The translations under genes and the position numbers were made by a program. 5,016 nucleotides of DNA from Clostridiales bacterium (lineage in GTDB: Bacteria > Bacillota_A > Clostridia > Saccharofermentanales > Saccharofermentanaceae), in the NCBI GenBank assembly GCA_017649745.1, contig JAGCGE010000133.1, forward strand, positions 1 to 5,016. Reading direction: 5' to 3'. Shown piece after piece: positions 1 to 5,016 of the stretch (position 1 is the first letter of the stretch; every line of letters begins with the position of its first letter). The notes under the pieces are model-generated. The model was not told where the DNA came from. It searched no databases and saw only the letters and a program-made list of their open reading frames with translations.

Positions 1-1
1 A

Positions 2-1141
2 TCAATTAATAGTGATATCCAGAATACTGCTAACAGCACCAGAGTTAACACTCTTTCTGCTATTGACATAGTTAATCATGCAAATGGACTAAAAAACTCA
101 TTAACCAGTGTATATGAACTGTTAGATCAAATACAACCATTAATTCCATTACAAAGTTTAAAAAATTCAGGCAAGTCGTTGCGCGAGTTTTTCGAGTTTG
201 ACATTTTCACATTTGTTACATATCTTGTATCATCTGACGGGAAAATTACAACTAAAGAAAGAGACTTTATGAATATCGCTTTCAACCATAATTGGAGCAT
301 TCAGGAATATGTCAAGCTGATCAATGATTTCCATTTGTATTCCAATGATTTTGCTCAGAATATTCCTGTAACAATTATGATAGTATCAGCATTCGATAAA
401 GATACACAACTAAAGACAAACAAGGTACCAAGAATAGCTCCAATCTTAATGCAGTTATATCAAACAACCGGCAAGGTTGTTATCAATTTAGACGGAGAAA
501 CAAACGATAGGGAAACTTGTAATTTTAATGCCTACACAAATCGTTTGAACAGCTATATTATCAGCATAACGGGCGTATCAGGCATTAATCAGGTGGATGA
601 TCCAAACGAAGTTGGATATATCGACAACGCACAAAGCACAAACGCTCCTAGTAGTACTTCGCCGACAGTTTCAAATACAAACGTATATCCCGCTTCGATA
701 TATAAAGTTGGAAGTGATATCCCTGCAGGGAAATATAAGTTATTCTCTGATACTAGTGGTACTGCATACTATTCGTTATGCAACGACCCTAACGGAGACG
801 ATATTATCGCCAACGACAATTATTACAACCAAGCTTATGTTGATATCCACAATGGTCAATATCTCGAATTAAGCGACTGTCATGCTATTCCTTTAAAAGA
901 TGCTAAGATGTTCCAGGGAACATTATATGAAGACGGAGAATACCTTGTAGGGCAAGAAATAGCACCTGGAGAATACAAGGTGCAATCTAATCCTGGGGAT
1001 GATGGATATTATTCCTTGGAAACATTCGGTCTCAATGGATCACGCGATATCGACTCGAATAGAACATTTACAAACAGTTCCTATGTTGCAATTAAGCAGG
1101 GACAAATTTTGATACTAAAAGACTGCACACTAAGCATGTAA
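2..1141 (+). CDS. TerB-like domain protein with two C-terminal VGxxIxxGxY repeats (5' end outside window)
   Basis: The frame is open from base 2, with no stop and no ATG before codon 60, so the true start lies left of the window and 379 codons are visible. The TTG at 179 has no good ribosome binding site and would cut into continuous protein. Visible residues 1-59 are Asn/Ser-rich and look helical. Residues about 68-190 resemble a TerB-like helical domain with two acidic motifs: SSDGKITTKE (77-86) and LDGETNDRE (163-171). A Ser/Thr/Asn-rich linker (about 205-230) leads to two beta-type repeats at about 234-298 and 314-379. No membrane segment or signal peptide is visible. TerB domains are known from tellurite and stress-response proteins and from phage-defence loci, often near membranes, and are thought to bind metal. 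The gene runs convergently towards an FtsK-like motor/helicase pair. A sensor or scaffold role for that pair is inference. The TerB assignment is by motif and helical pattern only. Confidence 0.8.
   Translation, partial: SINSDIQNTANSTRVNTLSAIDIVNHANGLKNSLTSVYELLDQIQPLIPLQSLKNSGKSLREFFEFDIFTFVTYLVSSDGKITTKERDFMNIAFNHNWSIQEYVKLINDFHLYSNDFAQNIPVTIMIVSAFDKDTQLKTNKVPRIAPILMQLYQTTGKVVINLDGETNDRETCNFNAYTNRLNSYIISITGVSGINQVDDPNEVGYIDNAQSTNAPSSTSPTVSNTNVYPASIYKVGSDIPAGKYKLFSDTSGTAYYSLCNDPNGDDIIANDNYYNQAYVDIHNGQYLELSDCHAIPLKDAKMFQGTLYEDGEYLVGQEIAPGEYKVQSNPGDDGYYSLETFGLNGSRDIDSNRTFTNSSYVAIKQGQILILKDCTLSM
701..895 (+). repeat. Beta-rich VGxxIxxGxY repeat, copy 1, within the TerB-like gene
   Basis: This encodes about 65 residues running from YKVGSDIPAGKYKL through AYYSL and YVDIHNGQYLELSDC to AIPL. 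The pattern is V-G-x-x-I-x-x-G-x-Y, then YYSL, then YV-x-I-x-x-G-Q-x-L-x-L-x-DC. Similar 'VGxDIPAGxY' modules are common in Bacillota proteins, including secreted ones; their ligand is not known to me. Copy 2 begins 80 codons later. Confidence 0.75.
941..1138 (+). repeat. Beta-rich VGxxIxxGxY repeat, copy 2, within the TerB-like gene
   Basis: This encodes about 66 residues from YLVGQEIAPGEYKV through GYYSL to YVAIKQGQILILKDC, and ends at the protein C-terminus. It aligns with copy 1 at roughly 40% identity by eye, with a two-residue gap in the middle. The shared positions include VG, I, G-x-YK, YYSL, YV-x-I, GQ and the terminal DC. It is an intragenic domain duplication, diverged at the DNA level, and not a recombination-type DNA repeat. 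Confidence 0.75.
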
Positions 1142-1184
1142 TATACATAATAGTCACATCTCGAACAATCGCAACCGCCACCTC

Positions 1185-1209
1185 ATTTCAAGATTTCATA
1201 TCTTGAAAT
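1185..1209. repeat. Perfect 10-bp inverted repeat at the convergent gene junction
   Basis: The arms ATTTCAAGAT (1185-1194) and ATCTTGAAAT (1200-1209) are exact reverse complements separated by a 5-nt loop. The hairpin covers the stop codon of the minus-strand ATPase gene (1196-1198), and its left part lies in the 54-bp gap between the convergent genes. It could act as a bidirectional terminator or as a 3'-end stabilising stem. The arms are AT-rich and neither side is followed by a T-run, so it is not a canonical intrinsic terminator. The rest of the gap (1142-1184) shows nothing recognisable. Confidence 0.55.
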
Positions 1210-2320
1210 ACTCAATTATGGCATCCACTTCTTCATAGCTAACATATGCAGCTTGAGCGTGTATAGGCTTAGAGGAATCCGTTGCGGAATAGAGCATATC
1301 TCCAAAACCAAGTAATCTTTCAGCACCAGTGCGATCAATAATAGATTTCGATTCTCGACTATCTACCACAGTAAAAGAAGCTCTACAAGGCAGGTTGGCC
1401 TTAATTAACGGAGTAATAACGTTACTGCTAGGCAGTTGAGTTGAAAGAATAAGATGAATTCCTGCTGCACGTCCCATTTTAGTCAGAGATTCAACGACTT
1501 TCTCAAGTTCTTTAGGTGAAGCATCAATCATATCAGCATACTCATCGACGATAACGATCATGCGCGGCATTTTATCTTTATCAAGTTGCTTATCATTAAA
1601 AGAGCTTAGGTCTCTGGCATTTACTTCGCTAAATACCTTATAGCGTCTTTCCATCTCAACTTTAACCGCATTAAGAGTGAATAATGCCTGTTTAGGATTT
1701 GTTACTACTGGCATCATCAAATGAGGTATCTTGTTATAGCATCCAAGTTCAACCCTCTTAGGATCAACCATAACAAACTGTATTTCATCTGGAGTCTTTG
1801 TATATAACAAACTGATAATAAGATCGTTTAGAAAGGTGCTCTTTCCAGAACCTGTGGTTCCAGCCACCAACATGTGAGGGGTATCCGCTAAATCAAAGAC
1901 GAAGGGTTTTCCCATTACATCAGCCCCTGCAGCTACGGGAAGCAAAGCCTCTGAATTAACAAATTCATCAGATTCCAAAATATTGCGCAACCCAACCAGT
2001 GGACGGGTAATGTTTTTGATGCCGACTTGAATAGTGAATTCGGTTTCTCCAATATTTTCTATCTCAACGGGACTTCCCAACTTTATCTCCAGGTCAAGAC
2101 GAAGATCTTTGATTTTCTTTACACTTACACCCACATCAGGCTGGACATCAAACATTATTGCGAAAGGTGTCCGTCTAGTGCTAATTATTGAAGCACCAAC
2201 TTCAAACGCTTCTAAATTCTTGGTCAGAATATCCTCCATCGACTTGGCAAAATCTAATTCAGTAAATTGATTTTTCTCTTCACGAAGCTGTAATAAATTG
2301 ATTGGAAAGTTATGATTCAT
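1196..2320 (-). CDS. Soluble FtsK/SpoIIIE-type DNA translocase-like ATPase
   Basis: This complete 374-aa protein has its ATG at 2320 and an AGGAGG nine bases upstream. Residues about 24-120 match the FtsK alpha domain, including the 'PDVGVSVKKIKDL' segment and the 'IKNITRPLVGLRNIL' segment before the motor. The RecA-like beta domain has Walker A GTTGSGKS (154-161), VDPKRVEL (185-192), Walker B IVIVDEYADM (255-264, D259/E260), AGIHLILSTQ (286-295), a conserved Arg at 313 (IKANLPCR) and GAERLLGFGDMLY (332-344). These match the FtsK/SpoIIIE motor closely. Unlike chromosomal FtsK (about 750-1300 aa), it has no transmembrane N-terminus, no linker and no gamma winged-helix domain, so it should be cytosolic and not KOPS/SRS-guided. 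It probably forms a hexameric ATP-driven DNA pump or remodeller. It is cotranscribed and translationally coupled with the upstream helicase-nuclease, so a shared DNA-processing complex is likely. A dedicated role in phage defence is inference from context. A conjugative coupling ATPase is a less likely alternative, because no relaxase or T4SS gene is in view. Confidence 0.92.
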   Translation of the reverse strand: MNHNFPINLLQLREEKNQFTELDFAKSMEDILTKNLEAFEVGASIISTRRTPFAIMFDVQPDVGVSVKKIKDLRLDLEIKLGSPVEIENIGETEFTIQVGIKNITRPLVGLRNILESDEFVNSEALLPVAAGADVMGKPFVFDLADTPHMLVAGTTGSGKSTFLNDLIISLLYTKTPDEIQFVMVDPKRVELGCYNKIPHLMMPVVTNPKQALFTLNAVKVEMERRYKVFSEVNARDLSSFNDKQLDKDKMPRMIVIVDEYADMIDASPKELEKVVESLTKMGRAAGIHLILSTQLPSSNVITPLIKANLPCRASFTVVDSRESKSIIDRTGAERLLGFGDMLYSATDSSKPIHAQAAYVSYEEVDAIIEYFKI

Positions 2321-5016
2321 TATTCCTTGCCTCCTGTCTCGGTGTCAGTTGAGGATCTTCTTGGACTAAATCGTTCATAGGTATCAAAATCAGTAACACC
2401 TTCGACCTCTTCCTTCTTCTTTCTAGTTCTTTTTTCAATCTTATCAGGTTTGGTATATGTTATCTCTTCGGATTCCGGACCCTTATCTTTAAAACTCGGA
2501 TTAAGAGACCTTTCCTCAGCAAGCTGTTTTTCTCTTTCAAGAATGTCCATTACCGTTGATATTTCTTTTTTGCTGTTATCCCACCAATCCATTGTCCAGA
2601 TACGGTGTAATTTCCAACCGAGCCCCTGCAATATACTGATCTGAGATAATTCACGATCTTTAGTAGTCGAAGCCATTCTATACGAGTCTCCATCAAGTAT
2701 GATACCCAGCAAGTACTCATCTTCATCAAAAGGATTAATAACAGCAATGTCAATTTTCATATTAGAAGTACCAATATTACGCTGTGTTCTATATCCAGCT
2801 GTTTCAATAGCCGAGCAAAGCTTTTGGGTAATACCATGAGTCTTCAAATCATCATCATAAAGCTTGTTGGCAAGGATGCCATTCTTAGCATAGAACAGAA
2901 AATCCTTTAGACCCAATACGCCCTTGGCATTCGTCTTGTTGGTGTCGATCATATCTGATGTCATGGATGAGAATACAATCATATCCTTACGAGCACGGGA
3001 TACAGCTACATTGAGACGCTTCCAACCACCTTCTTTATTGAGAGGGCCAAAATTATACAAAATCCTTCCGTTCTCATCAGGACCGAAACCTATGGAGAAA
3101 AGAATAACATCTCGTTCATCACCCTGAACATATTCTAGGTTTTTCACAAAAAGAGGTTCCTCCGGTGAACTGTGCGCCCAGATATCAAATTCTGGATCCT
3201 TTTTATATTCCTCATCCAAAAGGTCTTCTATTAATTCTCTCTGCTTCATATTAAAAGTGACGACACCAATGGTCTGTTTTTTTAATTCATCGTTATGATA
3301 TCTACGCAAGATCTCATTTACGACAGCTTCGCCCTCCTTATAGTTCTTATTGCCTTTTTCCCGACAATAAATACCATTGATAGTACAGAGTTTGACATGT
3401 CTTTCACGGTCATTAACAGATGGGAATGTAAGCATTCTCTCGTCATAGTATTCTTTATTACTAAATGCAATTAACGATTCATGACGGCTTCTATAGTGCC
3501 ACTTCAAATGCGTTTCTGGCATTCCGAGAGCCAAGCAGTCATCGAGAATACTATCGAGATCTTCCATTTCAAGATTCTCTTCATCAAGGAAAGAGCTTGC
3601 AAAGAAACTTGTAGGAGGCATCTGATTCGGATCACCTACTATAATTCCGTCTTTACCTCTTGCCAACGCACCAACAGCTTGACTTGTCGGAACCTGTGAA
3701 GCCTCATCAAATACTACTATGTCGAACAAATCACTACTAATAGGTAGATACTGCGCAACTGACATCGGGCTCATCAATAAGCACGGGCAAAGTCTTGTGA
3801 GAATATGCGGTATTTGTTCAAACAGAGTTCTTATTGATAATCCTCGACCATTGTTGCTTATTGCCTTTTTCAGAAGGGTAAGTTCTCGTGCTATTACGTC
3901 ATTTTCATATGGAGAAGGAAGATTCTGAGTTAATCTGCAGAACATCTCTTCCTTTGTAAGTGCAAGAAGTTCTTCCTCAGCCTTCTTATACTGATTGATC
4001 TTATCGTTGAACACAAGACCACTGAAAGAGTTCAGAATCTTGGCTTCTTCGATATAATCCCAGATCAAGGCCTTATATACTGCCTTGAAGTGCATCGATT
4101 CTAATTGATCAACTGGAACACCATCTTCATAAGCCTTACATAAATCTTCAAGACCATATTCGACGCATTCTTTTCGAACTGATTGATAGTTCATCCAATC
4201 ATGCAACTCGGATTCATGATGATCAATAACATCTATGATCTTTCTTCTCGCGTCAAGCCAGTTTTCACTATCATTAAGATCAGGCTTAAGTAAGTTAGTA
4301 AACTCATCATTCTTTGCAGCAAAGTCATCGTAAACCATAATGAATGAAGATGCAGCACTCTTAATCTTATCGATCTCATCTACTGAACTAATACCAGATG
4401 ATAACTTAATTTCCTGGAAATCTTTTGAGATTTTCTGATAATCGTTTACTTCCTGCGAAATCTGTGAAATCTGTTCTGGATCAACAGAAATCTTGGCAAA
4501 TGCCTGCAATTCAGTTTTTACAACTTCTACAGCTTTAGTCTTTCCTAAGAATTTCTTCTGGGCATCAGCATATCTTCTGCTAATATCTTGTAGATTCGCA
4601 GAAAGAATACTCTCATTATACTTCTGGAAGAAATCTTCCTTGGCTGTGTCATATGCCTGAGATGCCAGCTGATACTTAAATATCAATTCATGTTTCTTAT
4701 AGTAAGGATTAGAATTCAAACCTGAATCATCTGCATTACCATTCAACGCCTTAGCTAAGGCTATAAAATGTTGCCAATCCTCGCGGCTTACAGGAAGAAC
4801 GTCACCTAACACTGTTGCATATTTCTTTCCTTCATCTTCGAGAGCATCCATAGCCTTCGGGAAGTCATAGATCATATCTTCCAAACGTTTTCTCATACTG
4901 TGCTCATAATCAGTTTGCTTTACAAATGATAGAGGATTATTCTCAATCGTATCCAAAGCTGATCCATACGTAGAGAGTTTTGCTATTAGAACACGGATTC
5001 TATCAAAATCTTCTTC
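2320..5016 (-). CDS. Upf1-like SF1 helicase with C-terminal VSR-like (MTES_1575-type) nuclease domain (5' end outside window)
   Basis: The frame stays open to the right edge, giving 898 visible codons and ending in TAA. The TTG at 4956 is 20 codons inside continuous protein and is not the start. Numbering from that TTG, residues about 20-350 are a long, mostly helical, partly coiled-coil insertion. Then come SF1 motif II FDIVVFDEAS (411-420), motif III GDPNQMPPTSFF (441-452), WHYRSRHESL (486-495), GVVTFN (564-569), motif V VQGDERDVILFS (610-621) and motif VI RLNVAVSRARK (647-657). This order fits the AAA_11/AAA_12 (Upf1-like) family. Residues about 700-795 look like the MTES_1575/VSR PD-(D/E)xK fold: KIDIAV (734-739), YLLGIILDGDSY (748-759), KDREL (766-770) and LGWKLHRIWTMDWW (779-792). 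A charged, Lys/Glu-rich tail follows (about 800-878). Walker A and any DUF4011-type N-terminal region must lie beyond the edge; relatives with this layout are usually well over 1,200 aa. It probably unwinds and cleaves nucleic acid in defence or repair. Confidence 0.9.
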   Translation of the reverse strand, partial: EEDFDRIRVLIAKLSTYGSALDTIENNPLSFVKQTDYEHSMRKRLEDMIYDFPKAMDALEDEGKKYATVLGDVLPVSREDWQHFIALAKALNGNADDSGLNSNPYYKKHELIFKYQLASQAYDTAKEDFFQKYNESILSANLQDISRRYADAQKKFLGKTKAVEVVKTELQAFAKISVDPEQISQISQEVNDYQKISKDFQEIKLSSGISSVDEIDKIKSAASSFIMVYDDFAAKNDEFTNLLKPDLNDSENWLDARRKIIDVIDHHESELHDWMNYQSVRKECVEYGLEDLCKAYEDGVPVDQLESMHFKAVYKALIWDYIEEAKILNSFSGLVFNDKINQYKKAEEELLALTKEEMFCRLTQNLPSPYENDVIARELTLLKKAISNNGRGLSIRTLFEQIPHILTRLCPCLLMSPMSVAQYLPISSDLFDIVVFDEASQVPTSQAVGALARGKDGIIVGDPNQMPPTSFFASSFLDEENLEMEDLDSILDDCLALGMPETHLKWHYRSRHESLIAFSNKEYYDERMLTFPSVNDRERHVKLCTINGIYCREKGNKNYKEGEAVVNEILRRYHNDELKKQTIGVVTFNMKQRELIEDLLDEEYKKDPEFDIWAHSSPEEPLFVKNLEYVQGDERDVILFSIGFGPDENGRILYNFGPLNKEGGWKRLNVAVSRARKDMIVFSSMTSDMIDTNKTNAKGVLGLKDFLFYAKNGILANKLYDDDLKTHGITQKLCSAIETAGYRTQRNIGTSNMKIDIAVINPFDEDEYLLGIILDGDSYRMASTTKDRELSQISILQGLGWKLHRIWTMDWWDNSKKEISTVMDILEREKQLAEERSLNPSFKDKGPESEEITYTKPDKIEKRTRKKKEEVEGVTDFDTYERFSPRRSSTDTETGGKE
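2330..2335 (-). promoter_or_regulatory. Shine-Dalgarno AGGAGG for the FtsK-like gene, with TAATG coupling
   Basis: On the minus strand, AGGAGG is followed by a 9-nt spacer (CAAGGAATA) and the ATG at 2320-2318. It lies inside the last codons of the helicase gene. The helicase TAA (2322-2320) shares its final A with the ATG, giving TAATG. The perfect ribosome binding site fixes this start, and the overlap predicts translational coupling and roughly stoichiometric production of the two proteins. Confidence 0.88.

Noticed and set aside
179..181. TTG as start of the TerB-like gene
   Set aside because: The same frame is open back to base 2 with protein-like content, and there is no convincing Shine-Dalgarno sequence upstream of the TTG.
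597..872. 91-codon plus-strand frame inside the TerB-like gene
   Set aside because: It overlaps the real gene in another frame, its composition is poor (Ile/Thr-rich) and it has no recognisable motif or ribosome binding site.
1142..1195. Small RNA, att site or promoter in the convergent gap
   Set aside because: Only 54 bp is available; I see no -35/-10 pair, no tRNA-like fold and no direct repeat, only the left part of the inverted repeat.
2034..2270. 78-codon plus-strand frame antisense to the FtsK-like gene
   Set aside because: It is antisense to conserved FtsK alpha-domain sequence, with Ser/Arg-rich shadow-like composition and no ribosome binding site support.
2450..3928. Several 64-72 codon frames on both strands inside the helicase gene
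   Set aside because: All lie within conserved helicase or nuclease coding sequence, and none has family motifs, coupling or a convincing ribosome binding site.
4954..4956. TTG (minus strand) as start of the helicase gene
   Set aside because: The frame is open to the window edge, the SF1 family needs a Walker A domain upstream, and no strong ribosome binding site precedes the TTG.
1..5016. CRISPR array, insertion sequence or phage structural genes
   Set aside because: There are no spaced direct repeats, no transposase or integrase motifs, and all substantial frames are explained by the three genes.

Overview
The window is AT-rich (roughly 40% GC by eye) and holds three long genes with almost no intergenic DNA. 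A textbook AGGAGG ribosome binding site and the protein styles suggest a low-GC Bacillota, perhaps a clostridial or Lachnospiraceae-type genome. This is an inference, because no rRNA or lineage-specific marker is present.

Layout: (1) positions 2-1141, plus strand: the C-terminal 379 codons of a gene whose start lies left of the window. It encodes a TerB-like helical domain followed by two tandem copies of a beta-rich 'VGxxIxxGxY' repeat. (2) A 54-bp convergent gap, with a perfect 10-bp inverted repeat across the end of the next gene. (3) 1196-2320, minus strand: a complete 374-aa soluble FtsK/SpoIIIE-type motor with no membrane segments and no DNA-reading gamma domain. (4) 2320-5016, minus strand: the C-terminal 898 codons of a large Upf1-like superfamily 1 helicase ending in a VSR-like (MTES_1575-type) PD-(D/E)xK nuclease domain. 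Its N-terminus, including Walker A, lies beyond the right edge. Genes 4 and 3 form a coupled operon, because the helicase stop and the ATPase start share a base (TAATG).

A TerB-domain protein, an FtsK-type ATPase and an SF1 helicase-nuclease together resemble the three-component anti-phage system Shango (TerB-like protein, ATPase, helicase), as I recall it, and more broadly the TerB-linked DNA-processing systems. The best reading is a Shango-like or related defence module. It is unusual in having the TerB gene convergent with the other two, a nuclease-tipped helicase and a repeat-bearing TerB protein. A working model, which is inference, is that the TerB/repeat protein senses or scaffolds while the motor and helicase-nuclease act on invading DNA. 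No tRNA, rRNA, CRISPR array, transposase or phage structural gene was found.
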